Assembly (NCBI GenBank): GCA_965223835.1
Contig: OZ245023.1
Location: forward strand, 186,001 to 250,000
Reading direction: 5' to 3'
Length of the DNA stretch: 64,000 nt
Source of the DNA: CAVYXZ01 sp965223835
GTDB lineage: Bacteria > Chloroflexota > Anaerolineae > Aggregatilineales > Phototrophicaceae
Below the pieces are notes generated by a model. That model did not search any database, was not told the origin of the DNA, and was given only the letters and a program-made list of their open reading frames with translations. The translations under genes and the position numbers were made by a program. The first letter of the stretch is position 1. Every line of letters starts with the position of its first letter. This document shows, in pieces, positions 1-7,907 of the stretch.

Positions 1-980
1 AGGGTGCCGCTGCGGTCCAGATCAAGCGTTCCCGGCGTGTCCCCACCATTCGTATTCAACTCAATAGTGCCGGGGTCCAGGTCAATGGTTTCATTCGACA
101 CGACTGATGTTGCCGCGGTTGGTAGTGGATTTCCGGGTCCCGGCGTCGTGGCAGATAAGTTAGCAACACGTTGAAAATCCGCAGCCAGTTCCAGCACGCT
201 GGCATGGCGGGCATCGGGATACTTGGCAGTGGCCCGCCGCAGGACAATATCCAGAAAGGCTGGCAAATCGGGTTGTGATTCGCGGATGGAGGGCAACGAC
301 CGACTCACTTGCAACCGCATGAGCGTCGTATCAGTATCGCCAGCAAACGGGCGACTCCCGGTCAGGAGTTCGTACAGCACAATTCCCAGACTATAAATAT
401 CCGTCGGCGGCCCCAGCGGTTCCCGTAGCACCTGCTCCGGCGAGACATACGCTGGCGAACCAAAAAAGCCTTCATCCGGTTCCACAGCCCAGGTACGGGA
501 GATGTCTTTGGCAATGCCAAAATCCGTTAGATAGGCGTTACCATCATCATCCAGCAGAATATTCGCTGGTTTGATGTCACGGTGAATCACGCCATGACGA
601 TGTGCCACGGCCAGTGCCGCCGCGATTTGATTGAGTAGCTTCTGGGTCCGGGCGATTGACCAGGCACCCTGCTGTCGCAGTATCGTTTCCAGGCTGCCGC
701 CGCGCAACCAGCGCATCACCAGGTAAGCCCCGTCGGGGTCCCGCCAGTAATCATACAGCGGGACGATGTGCAGATGTTCCAGCCGAGCGACGACTTCGGC
801 TTCTTGCTCAAACCGGCGGATAAAATCCGGGCGGCTGGCACGTTCTGGCAGAATAATCTTGATCGCGACTTCACGCTTGACGATGGGCTGATAGGCCCGA
901 TAAACCGCCCCGAACCCACCCGTGCCAATCCGTTGGCGCAGTTCATAACCGCGAATTGCTCTGCCGGTCAGGTCATCCAT
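1..980 (-). CDS. Serine/threonine protein kinase, C-terminus cut by window edge
   Basis: Cytosolic Hanks-type kinase domain that would phosphorylate Ser/Thr on partner proteins, plausibly the FHA protein encoded upstream. Reading the minus strand from ATG 980 gives an uninterrupted frame to the window edge (326 codons). Visible motifs in order are the glycine loop GTGGFGAVYRA, the VAIK lysine, the catalytic loop HRDIKPAN, DFG (LTDFGIAK) and a SPE in place of the APE motif. After about residue 285 the chain becomes Pro/Thr-rich and then carries short T-I/L-D-L-type repeats. What follows the kinase domain (often a membrane segment and a sensor) lies outside the window. It is the last visible gene of a minus-strand group with SH3 and FHA proteins, 107 nt behind its neighbour. 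The kinase call is secure; the substrate is inference. Confidence 0.93.
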   Translation of the reverse strand, partial: MDDLTGRAIRGYELRQRIGTGGFGAVYRAYQPIVKREVAIKIILPERASRPDFIRRFEQEAEVVARLEHLHIVPLYDYWRDPDGAYLVMRWLRGGSLETILRQQGAWSIARTQKLLNQIAAALAVAHRHGVIHRDIKPANILLDDDGNAYLTDFGIAKDISRTWAVEPDEGFFGSPAYVSPEQVLREPLGPPTDIYSLGIVLYELLTGSRPFAGDTDTTLMRLQVSRSLPSIRESQPDLPAFLDIVLRRATAKYPDARHASVLELAADFQRVANLSATTPGPGNPLPTAATSVVSNETIDLDPGTIELNTNGGDTPGTLDLDRSGT

Positions 981-1087
981 AAATACATTTCAGCATGAGA
1001 GCGAGGTCTCACAGTGCAATATTGCTGCCAAAAATAGTACGATGATAACATCAAACGCGGCTCGATTGCGCCTGGACCATCGCCGCA

Positions 1088-2386
1088 TTATTTGTTTTTG
1101 TTTTGACCGGGCGCGTTGCAACTGTTGCCGGGGCAGTCATCGTCATCATCTTGTCCCAGCGCATTACAACTGTTCCCCGGACAGTCATCATTGTGCCCCG
1201 GCGCGTTGCAGCTATTCCCCGGACAGTCATCTTCTTGCCCCGGCGCATTACAGCTATTCGCCGGACAATCAGGCTGACCACCTGCTTCCGAATCGTTTTC
1301 ATCCGGTTCTTCGTCCGCTGCTTCCTCAATTTCCGCTTGAATTTCGGTCCAGGTCAGCGGCGGTGCCACCTCAACCGGGCGTTCCAGCGCCGGTAGCGGC
1401 AGATTCACTAACATCGCTTGCTCGTAGGGTTGGGGGGCAGTCGGCGACCCGGTTGGCTTGAGGCTATCATCCAGTGGGACCGTGACCATCGTCCCGGCAA
1501 AGGCCGTAAACTCGACGCCATTGGCCCGCACGTCGGCATGGCCTTCCAGCGTACTGATGCGCATTTCCGCACCAGCCTGGGCCTCGAAGAAAACGGTTGA
1601 CCCCAGCTGGATGTTGATCTCATTAATCAACAGTTGCACCTCGCCCACCCCTTCGGGCGTCTGTATCAGGAGGCCATTGGTGGGCATCGTTGCCCGCTCA
1701 TTGCTGCCGCTGGCGAAGTAAAAGGCCTGCATCGGCTGATAGAAAGGCGCAGCGCGGTCCGCCACATTCAATGACTCAACATCGTCATCACTCGCCAGCA
1801 GATCTGCCCGCACCCAGCCGGTCTTATCGGTGTCGAGCAGCTTGACCCGCAACCAGGAACTATCCGCCAGCCGTTCGACCGCTGTCGTCATCTGGCCCGG
1901 TGCCAGGGTTCCCGCCACCCCCACCGCTGTTGAAGGACTCAAACGGGCATTGATATAGCTCGATGTATTTACAGTTACGGAAATTTCAGTGGTGGGCAGA
2001 ACGGCGTTTTCCAGTTCAACATCGCCGAACGCAATCAACGTCACCTGTTCCGACCCGGTTTCCGGCAAATTCGCCCGCAGCCGCATGAGCGTGACGCCCC
2101 AGGTTTCCGCCACCGGGTCCAGCGCACTCAGACGTAGCGATTGAATCCGGGCCAGGTCTTCAATATCCCCGGCATCGGCAAACTGGAATCCAGTCAACCC
2201 GGCCCGCGGCTCCGCCACCAAACGGGCATTGCCATAACAGGCCTGATCGCGGCTCAGCACCTCGCAACGTTCGTGAATAAGGTTCAGCGCGGTCTCAACG
2301 ACATCCGTAACCGGTGGTTCTTGAAAAACAAAGCCCATCGATAATGGGAGCAAAAAGAATAAGAAGAAAATGGTTGACCGACGCAT
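1088..2386 (-). CDS. Secreted SH3/FecR-like protein with C-terminal CPGNSC repeats
   Basis: Predicted exported protein of about 432 residues, paralogous to the one encoded at 3063-4304. A hydrophobic N-terminal signal segment precedes QEPPVTD. A bacterial SH3-like stretch (YINARLSPST through WLRVKL to TGWVRADLL) lies near residues 140-205. The following region (GSTVFFEA, MRISTLEGHADVRANG, FAGTMVTVPLD) resembles the FecR sensor fold. The C-terminus has an acidic stretch and then four repeats of roughly DCPGNSCNAPGQ, each with two Cys four residues apart. ATG 2386 is chosen because GGTG lies six bases upstream; ATG 2392 or TTG 2398 are alternatives. Likely role: envelope or matrix-facing sensor or structural protein. 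Function is not known; the domain calls are by pattern only. Confidence 0.75.
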   Translation of the reverse strand: MRRSTIFFLFFLLPLSMGFVFQEPPVTDVVETALNLIHERCEVLSRDQACYGNARLVAEPRAGLTGFQFADAGDIEDLARIQSLRLSALDPVAETWGVTLMRLRANLPETGSEQVTLIAFGDVELENAVLPTTEISVTVNTSSYINARLSPSTAVGVAGTLAPGQMTTAVERLADSSWLRVKLLDTDKTGWVRADLLASDDDVESLNVADRAAPFYQPMQAFYFASGSNERATMPTNGLLIQTPEGVGEVQLLINEINIQLGSTVFFEAQAGAEMRISTLEGHADVRANGVEFTAFAGTMVTVPLDDSLKPTGSPTAPQPYEQAMLVNLPLPALERPVEVAPPLTWTEIQAEIEEAADEEPDENDSEAGGQPDCPANSCNAPGQEDDCPGNSCNAPGHNDDCPGNSCNALGQDDDDDCPGNSCNAPGQNKNK

Positions 2387-2526
2387 GGTCATCACCAATA
2401 CAAATCTTAAGCATTAGCTACATTATAAAAGAAATCAAACGAAATATACAGCAACTACTTAAATTTTGTGATTTTTTTACGACCCGGTGGATAAACGCAT
2501 CTGGACTGTTGAGCCTCAGCGGCAAT

Positions 2527-3060
2527 CTACGTTAACAACGGCGCACGGGTTCCGCCAATAAAGTATAAATAAATCAACAACTCGCCCAGTTGCAGATAGT
2601 CACCAGAACGCAAGGGATAGGCACGCCCCGTTTCCAGGCGATTCCCATTCAGCAGCGTTCCATTGGAGCTATTGAGGTCTTCAACCGAGTATTTTCCCTC
2701 ATCATGATTGATGCGCGCATGTTGACGGGAAACCCCCAGCGAAAAAGCGTGATACGGATTCAGATCGAGCAAATCAGGTACCGTCGAGCCATCGGGGTTT
2801 TTCCGACCTAACGTGATTGACCCACTGCCGCGAAACCGTAGTGGGTCAGCATTTTCGCCGCCCACGACGTAGAGATAGAGCGTCTCGGGTTCAAATTCAC
2901 GATCAGGCCGTACCGGAGCCGGGCGGTGAACAGCGTCGGGAAACGGGTCTTTTTTCCAGAGCGTGGTCCGTCCGGTTAAAGAAGCACCACAATTGACGCA
3001 CTTGTCAAGCGCTGGCTCATTTTCGTACTGACATTCTGGACAAATATTCAGATCGGTCAT
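2527..3060 (-). CDS. Zinc-ribbon plus FHA domain protein
   Basis: Cytosolic 177-residue adaptor. Residues 7-24 hold a CxxC...CxxC zinc ribbon (CPEC, CVNC). Residues about 85-165 form an FHA domain, which binds phosphothreonine: LGRKN, GVSRQHARI, and DLNSSNGTLLNG carry the conserved Gly-Arg, Ser-x-x-His and Asn-Gly positions. The start is only 2 nt from the stop of the upstream SH3 protein gene, so the two are probably co-transcribed and translationally coupled. A kinase gene lies further along the same strand, which makes a kinase/phospho-reader relay plausible. A similar zinc-ribbon/FHA protein is encoded at 43232-43696. Confidence 0.88.
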   Translation of the reverse strand: MTDLNICPECQYENEPALDKCVNCGASLTGRTTLWKKDPFPDAVHRPAPVRPDREFEPETLYLYVVGGENADPLRFRGSGSITLGRKNPDGSTVPDLLDLNPYHAFSLGVSRQHARINHDEGKYSVEDLNSSNGTLLNGNRLETGRAYPLRSGDYLQLGELLIYLYFIGGTRAPLLT

Positions 3061-3062
3061 GA

Positions 3063-4304
3063 CTAATTGTTATTGCCTTTGCCCTGGCCCGCATTGCCAC
3101 CTTCGCCGCGATTTTGGCCGGGCGCATCACAACTGTTACCAGGACATTCAGGACGACCACCGTCGTCATCAATGTCACCTTCGTTTTCAGCTTCATCTGC
3201 GTCGCCGGAATCGAGGTTTTCATCCAGAATAAGAGCGTTTTGTTCGACCTCAATTTCTTCATATGTCAGGGGCGGTGCAACCTCAACCGCCCGCTTCAAA
3301 ACGGCCAGCGGCAACTGTTGCATCGATTGCATATTGTAGGGTATGGGCGCGGTCGGCGAACCGGTGGGCGCCAGGTTCTCATCCAGCGGGACGGTCACGG
3401 TCGTCCCGGCGAATGCGGTGAACTCAACCCCATTGGCCCGCACATCCGCATGCCCTTCCAGCGTGCTGATGCGCATCTCATTGCCGGGTTCCGCCTCGAA
3501 AAACACGGTAGACCCCAGTTGAATACTGATTTCATTAATCAGCAACTGGACCTCACCTACGCCTTCGGGGGTCTGAATCAACAGGCCGTTGGTGGGCACG
3601 TTCGTTAAGGCATTGCTGTCACTACTAAAATAAAAGGCCTGCATTGGCTGATAGAAGGGCGCTGCGCGATCCGCCACGTTGAGCGTGTTGATGTCGGCCT
3701 CAGTCTGGAGCAAATCGGCCCGCACCCAACCTGTAGCCTCCGACTCAGGCAGCCGCACCCGCAGCCACGAATTATCCGCTAACCGTTCGACCGCAAGTGT
3801 CGATTGTCCCGGCGCGAGGGTTCCGGCTGGCCCGACTTCAGTCGAGGGACTCATCCGCGCATTAATGTAGCTCGATACTGAGACCGTTACTGGGATCTCA
3901 GTTGTGGGCAGCACGGCATTGTCCAAAGCCACATCGCCAAATGCGAACAACGTCACATTCTCTGCGTGCGCCTCGGGCAGGTTGGCCCGCAATTGCATCA
4001 GTGTCACGCCCCAGGTCCCGGCAGCTACATCCAATCCACTGAGGCGCAGCGATTGAATCTTGGCGAGGTCTTCAATATCGCCTTCGGTTGCAAAACTGAA
4101 GGACCCAGCTCCCAAGCGTGGCTCGGCCCTGAGTTGCGCATGACCATAACACGCTTGATCGCGGCTGAGGACATCGCAGCGCGTACTAATCAGGTCTAAC
4201 GCGGTGGCGACGACATCTGTCTCGTTCAGGTCCTGCGGCACAGCCACCAGCGTGAAGATGGTTGCCAATGCCAAAATCGTGAAAACGACTGTCGATAATT
4301 TCAT
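3063..4304 (-). CDS. Secreted SH3/FecR-like protein with a single CPGNSC motif
   Basis: Exported 413-residue paralogue of the protein at 1088-2386; the two align over nearly the whole length (for example MRISTLEGHADVRANG is shared). ATG 4304 is chosen because it begins a typical signal peptide (MKLSTVVFTILALATIF) ending near VAVPQ; an upstream in-frame start at 4379 would add 25 residues in front of it and is less likely. SH3-like repeat region in the middle, then a FecR-like region, then an acidic tail with one ECPGNSCDAPGQ unit and a Gly/Asn-rich end. It is the first gene of the minus-strand group leading to FHA, the second paralogue and the kinase. Function unknown; probably works at the cell envelope. 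Confidence 0.75.
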   Translation of the reverse strand: MKLSTVVFTILALATIFTLVAVPQDLNETDVVATALDLISTRCDVLSRDQACYGHAQLRAEPRLGAGSFSFATEGDIEDLAKIQSLRLSGLDVAAGTWGVTLMQLRANLPEAHAENVTLFAFGDVALDNAVLPTTEIPVTVSVSSYINARMSPSTEVGPAGTLAPGQSTLAVERLADNSWLRVRLPESEATGWVRADLLQTEADINTLNVADRAAPFYQPMQAFYFSSDSNALTNVPTNGLLIQTPEGVGEVQLLINEISIQLGSTVFFEAEPGNEMRISTLEGHADVRANGVEFTAFAGTTVTVPLDENLAPTGSPTAPIPYNMQSMQQLPLAVLKRAVEVAPPLTYEEIEVEQNALILDENLDSGDADEAENEGDIDDDGGRPECPGNSCDAPGQNRGEGGNAGQGKGNNN

Positions 4305-4365
4305 GAGGCGAAAGCCCTCAATATAAACGGACATCAAAATATGAAATAATCGAAATAATATTTTC

Positions 4366-4371
4366 ATTATA
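4366..4371 (-). promoter_or_regulatory. Candidate -10 box for the SH3/FHA/kinase group
   Basis: A perfect TATAAT on the minus strand, 61 nt before the preferred start at 4304, inside an AT-rich stretch. No good -35 box at 17 nt spacing was seen (TTGAGA lies only 12 nt away), so this is a weak call. Confidence 0.3.
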
Positions 4372-4565
4372 CAACACATTTTATCTCAATTCTGTAAATA
4401 ATCGATTTCAAATAACACCGTCGTCAGGCAGGAGATGTCACATCTATTACAATATATTAACCGGGCCAACCGGCTATATACTGAAGAAAGCTATCGCAAT
4501 GGAGGGTGACAACCACCCGGCCCCCCCACCTATGCTGTCTACATAGCACTATTCAGGAGATAGCC

Positions 4566-4733
4566 ATGTATAATCCGCAATTCAGCGAAGACTATATTCA
4601 GGCCCGACAGCAAGAGTTAGAAGCCCGGGCCAAACACGAACGCCTGGCGCGCACTGTGCTGCGAAATGCGCGGGCAAATCGCAAATTGAAACCCACCATC
4701 ATCGCCCTGATCGCAACCCTGACCCACAAATAA
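4566..4733 (+). CDS. Small charged helical protein, 55 aa
   Basis: Short, highly charged, predicted helical protein (MYNPQFSEDYIQARQQELEA at the N-terminus, then Arg/Leu/Ala-rich) ending in a hydrophobic TIIALIATL segment. ATG 4566 is preferred over an in-frame start at 4506 because CAGGAGA lies about six bases upstream. It stands alone between a divergent minus-strand group and the glycosidase gene. It resembles in style, not clearly in sequence, the 51-residue protein at 42721-42876. Function unknown. Confidence 0.6.
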   Translation: MYNPQFSEDYIQARQQELEARAKHERLARTVLRNARANRKLKPTIIALIATLTHK

Positions 4734-4814
4734 CCGGTTCGCTCCCGCCGTCGATTCCTTGACAGGTCAATGATTTCAGGCCAGACTCTCGTGCCAACAA
4801 GGAGGCGGCAACTC

Positions 4815-5840
4815 ATGGCACGACACACGACAGTCAGCATCAACGGCGAAGCATTTTACATCAACGGCACGATCACCTATCCGGGGCGCACCTGGAACGG
4901 CCACCGCATCGAGGGCTTGCTGCTGAATTCACGGATGGTTCAGGGGATTTTCGACGACCTCAACCCAGAAACGCGCTCGATGTGGGCCTATCCGGATACT
5001 GGCACCTGGGATGCCGAACGCAACACCCGCGAATTTATCGAGCACATGCCGGTGTGGAAAGAACATGGCCTGCTGGCATTTACCATCAACCTTCAGGGCG
5101 GCAGTCCACAGGGTTATTCCAAGGAGCAACCCTGGATCAACTCGGCGATCAATGCCGATGGCAGCCTGCGTGATGACTATCTGGAACGACTGAGCCGCAT
5201 AATTGATCGCGCGGATGAACTGGGCATGGTCGTGATTCTGGGCATCTTCTACTTCGGGCAAGAAAAAGTGTTGCGAGATGAGGCTGCGATTGTCGCCGCT
5301 GTTGACAACACGGTTGACTGGTTGTTTGACAATGACTACACGAATATCCTGATCGAAATCAACAATGAGAGTAATGTCCGCTACCAACGACCCATTCTGC
5401 AACCGGAGGGCGTTCATGAGTTGATCTTGCGGGCGAAAAGCCATGAACGGGCTGGGCAGCGTTTTCTGGTGGGAACCAGCTATGGCGGCGGCTTCATCCC
5501 CCTGCCCAACGTGGTGCAAGCGTCGGATTTCCTGTTGATTCACGGGAACGGTGTCAGCGAACCTGACCGCATCCGAACAATGGTGCAGCAGACACGCGCC
5601 GTTGACGGCTACCAGCCGATGCCGATTCTGTTCAACGAAGATGACCATTTCAACTTCGACCAACCCGACAACAACATGGTCGCCGCCATCAGCCAGTATG
5701 CATCCTGGGGATACTTCGATTACCGGATGCAGGACGAAAGCTTTGCCGACGGCTACCAGAGTATGCCTGCCGATTGGGGCATCAATTCGGACCGCAAACA
5801 GGGGTTCTTTAATCTGCTCAAAACTGTGACAGGCTACTAA
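4815..5840 (+). CDS. Clan GH-A glycoside-hydrolase-like protein
   Basis: Protein of 341 residues with the look of a TIM-barrel glycosidase (GH5-like superfamily). The putative acid/base Glu185 sits in LIEINNESN, matching the Asn-Glu pair at the end of strand 4, and the putative nucleophile Glu275 in ILFNEDD matches strand 7; the spacing of 90 residues is usual for the clan. The N-terminus (SINGEAFYINGTITYPGRTW) matches the substrate-entry strand seen in such enzymes. ATG 4815 follows AGGAGG closely; an in-frame start at 4770 is less likely. No signal peptide is evident, so it probably acts in the cytosol. Substrate cannot be told from sequence alone. Confidence 0.72.
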   Translation: MARHTTVSINGEAFYINGTITYPGRTWNGHRIEGLLLNSRMVQGIFDDLNPETRSMWAYPDTGTWDAERNTREFIEHMPVWKEHGLLAFTINLQGGSPQGYSKEQPWINSAINADGSLRDDYLERLSRIIDRADELGMVVILGIFYFGQEKVLRDEAAIVAAVDNTVDWLFDNDYTNILIEINNESNVRYQRPILQPEGVHELILRAKSHERAGQRFLVGTSYGGGFIPLPNVVQASDFLLIHGNGVSEPDRIRTMVQQTRAVDGYQPMPILFNEDDHFNFDQPDNNMVAAISQYASWGYFDYRMQDESFADGYQSMPADWGINSDRKQGFFNLLKTVTGY

Positions 5841-5853
5841 TTCGAAAGCAGCG

Positions 5854-6606
5854 TCACGTTAATTTACGATAGCGGGCGATCACCATCTGCAAGCGCGTGC
5901 GCAAACGGGCAGCGGGCGGGGCTTTGTGCAGGATTTGCGCTATATTTGCCCAGGTCTCGGTGGGGAGGGTTGCGGTCTCGCGCCCATCCATGTATGTTTT
6001 GAAGTCCACGCCAGATTCCCAATAGGTGAAGAGTTCAAACGAGTTGTTGGCTTCCAGCGCGAACCGCCCAGCAGCGACGCGATCTGCGAGCGCCGCGTTG
6101 GCCGCAATCCGTTTTGGCAATCCATCAGTTTCATCAACATAACCGGCAGTCAGCACCGCCCTGTCAGTCACGATTTCCACTGGCGGTTTTTCGCTATGGG
6201 GGCGCAGGTCAATCAGATAGCCGTCTGCTTTGACAACGCGCCAGATTTCGTTCAGGGCATGAACCATACCCGGCGGCAGCACTCATCACAACGACCAGGC
6301 GAAGATGGAACCGTCAAATGTGTTGGTGGCAAAGGGCAACGTTTCCGCCGGGGTTTGGATAAAGGTGATGGGCAAATGGCTGAAACTGGATTGCGCGTCA
6401 AGCGCTAACGCCAGGCGCTCCGGGTTCGGGTCAATCGCCGCAACCTGGCGCGTATGGTGTGCATACCGGCGCGTCATTCGACCGTCGCCGCAACCCACCT
6501 CCAGAATATGGGCATTGTGCAGGTGCGCGAAAGTTTGCAGATAATGCACTTCGGTCTGTTCAGGATCACGTTGCATGGATTTCAACCCGCTTTGTAGCAA
6601 CGCCAT
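5854..6606 (-). CDS. SAM-dependent methyltransferase interrupted by TGA TGA (pseudogene or recoded)
   Basis: One continuous minus-strand frame of 250 codons, broken only by two adjacent TGA codons (codons 107-108, at 6283-6288). Before them: start ATG 6606, motif I HILEVGCGDGR (residues 34-43), the acidic residue of AAIDPN, and the strand DGSIFAWSL. After them: VLPPGMVHALNEIWRVVK, YLIDLRP and a further 110 residues typical of the class I methyltransferase C-terminal half. Homologues, as I recall them, have a Cys pair at this site. The second half can be read on its own from GTG 6282, but it would lack the cofactor-binding half. Either a nonsense-mutated gene, a sequencing error, or a UGA-recoded gene (see findings). 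Substrate unknown. Confidence 0.7.
6255..6271 (-). promoter_or_regulatory. Hairpin just downstream of the TGA TGA codons (SECIS-like)
   Basis: On the minus strand GGGTATG, loop GTT, CATGCCC: a 7-bp stem with one G-U pair and a 3-nt loop starting with G. The loop begins 18 nt after the second TGA (21 after the first). This matches, from memory, the geometry of bacterial selenocysteine insertion elements (loop 16-37 nt from UGA, a G among the first two loop bases). A short hairpin can also arise by chance. Confidence 0.35.
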
Positions 6607-6686
6607 TCTTTATAACCGATTTTGCCCGATCTGGATATGCCCCGGACACCTGAAACTAAGCTATTCATCCAAAGAAATGATACGTG

Positions 6687-6712
6687 TAGGGGCAAGTCGG
6701 TGACTCGCCCAG
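6687..6712. repeat. Short imperfect palindrome between genes
   Basis: GGGCAAGTC and GACTCGCCC (one mismatch, 3-nt loop) sit in the gap between the methyltransferase start and the PPC-protein stop. This looks like one of the common dispersed GTAGGGGCAAG-type intergenic palindromes. Confidence 0.4.
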
Positions 6713-6749
6713 GGCGACATCCCATGTTGACCGATTTTCGAACACTGGC

Positions 6750-7682
6750 TTAACGCAATTCAAGGCGATAGCGACCACCCCAATCAAACGCGCCGATGAT
6801 AATCGTATAGCGGCCATCCGCCGGGAGCGATGTGCGAATGCGCGAGTCGAGATTGACGCCATAGTCAATATCATCATTACCAGCGATCAGGTTGAAGTTG
6901 GCATCGTACAAGAACACCACCGGGTCAAGCACATCATCAGTGGAAAAAACCTCGATCAGGATACGTTGACCGGCAACGCCATCGAATTGCCACTCATCTG
7001 GCCGTTCGGGAACGATGCTACCGGTTTTGCGAGTCCCGACCTCCATCAACCCGTTGATGTCGCGGTCAGCCGGAATCTCGGAGTAGAAGCCGCCCTGCGC
7101 CGCCAGCGCCTGGGCATCGGATACCTGTTGCGCAAAGTCACCAATGGTTGACGTGGCCTGCTGGGCAACAATGGCGATGCCGCCGCAAATGAACAGCACA
7201 ATCAGCCCCAGCGATCCCCACAAAATCCAGGCTTGATTGTTACTTTTGCGCACTGGTTTCTTGAGCGGCTCATCTGTCAAACGGGGTTGTCGGGCCGGTG
7301 GCGGTCCTGCCGGCCCCGCATCACTATACTCGTCATCAAACCAGTCCGGTAAATCAGCGGCGGCGGAATCAGCGCTGGCATCAATCTCGCCGTAGTCCGC
7401 GCCAAACAGGTCGTCATAATCATCATCCGGGGCCGGTGGCGGGTGTTTGAGATTGAGTGCCGCCAATGCTTTGATCGCCACCTTATGATCCGGGCGCAGT
7501 TCAAGATCGCGTTCCAGCGCTTCACGGATGGCGGCAGGTTCAGTAGCGGCGTTCGCCAGCAACCACCACGCATCGGCGTTGTCAGTATCGTCGGCTAAAA
7601 GATCGCGGAGTCGGGCTTCAGCTTGTCGCTTCTGGCCGGACTTGATGAGTTTGTAGGCCTGGGAAAGTTGTTGTTGGCTCAA
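6750..7682 (-). CDS. Membrane-anchored TPR-like/PPC-domain protein
   Basis: Protein of 310 residues. Residues 1-80 look like two TPR-type helical hairpins (SQAYKLIKSGQKRQAEARLR; WWLLANA), facing the cytosol. An acidic, Pro-rich linker (85-140) leads to one membrane helix near 150-172 (WILWGSLGLIVLFICGGIAI). The outside part ends in a PPC-like beta domain (residues 205-310: LIEVFSTDDVLDPVVFLYD, SLPADGRYTIIIGAF). The start is TTG 7682, supported by a strong GGGGAGGG about seven bases upstream; no ATG lies nearby in frame. It stands alone. It may present an extracytoplasmic binding module while its helical part contacts cytosolic partners; this is inference. Confidence 0.78.
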   Translation of the reverse strand: MSQQQLSQAYKLIKSGQKRQAEARLRDLLADDTDNADAWWLLANAATEPAAIREALERDLELRPDHKVAIKALAALNLKHPPPAPDDDYDDLFGADYGEIDASADSAAADLPDWFDDEYSDAGPAGPPPARQPRLTDEPLKKPVRKSNNQAWILWGSLGLIVLFICGGIAIVAQQATSTIGDFAQQVSDAQALAAQGGFYSEIPADRDINGLMEVGTRKTGSIVPERPDEWQFDGVAGQRILIEVFSTDDVLDPVVFLYDANFNLIAGNDDIDYGVNLDSRIRTSLPADGRYTIIIGAFDWGGRYRLELR

Positions 7683-7907
7683 GATGCCCTCCCCTTTACA
7701 GCTTTTATATTATCGTAATATAGCTTGAGCCGTTAGCGCATAAATAATTCCGAAAAAATTGTTAACGTTTGTGCGCAACGATGTGTTTTGATTTATATGT
7801 GTCTGGTACAACCGCTAAATGGAGCAGGGTTTCCGCTGTTAACTATATGTTAGCTTACGGAAATCTGGCAGGAGCCAAGAACGCCAATCATTCAGAGGTC
7901 ATATGAG

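Noticed and set aside
1088..1290. CRISPR-like array from the regularly spaced repeats
   Set aside because: The repeats keep the reading frame of the SH3 protein and the spacers are short acidic codons, so this is a protein repeat, not a CRISPR array.
1042..1461. Plus-strand frame with repeated HCAPARCSYSPDSH-like units
   Set aside because: It is the antisense reading of the DCPGNSC repeat region of a well-supported minus-strand gene.
5854..6282. Independent gene starting at GTG 6282
   Set aside because: It would encode only the second half of a methyltransferase without the cofactor-binding motif, so it is treated as part of the interrupted frame.
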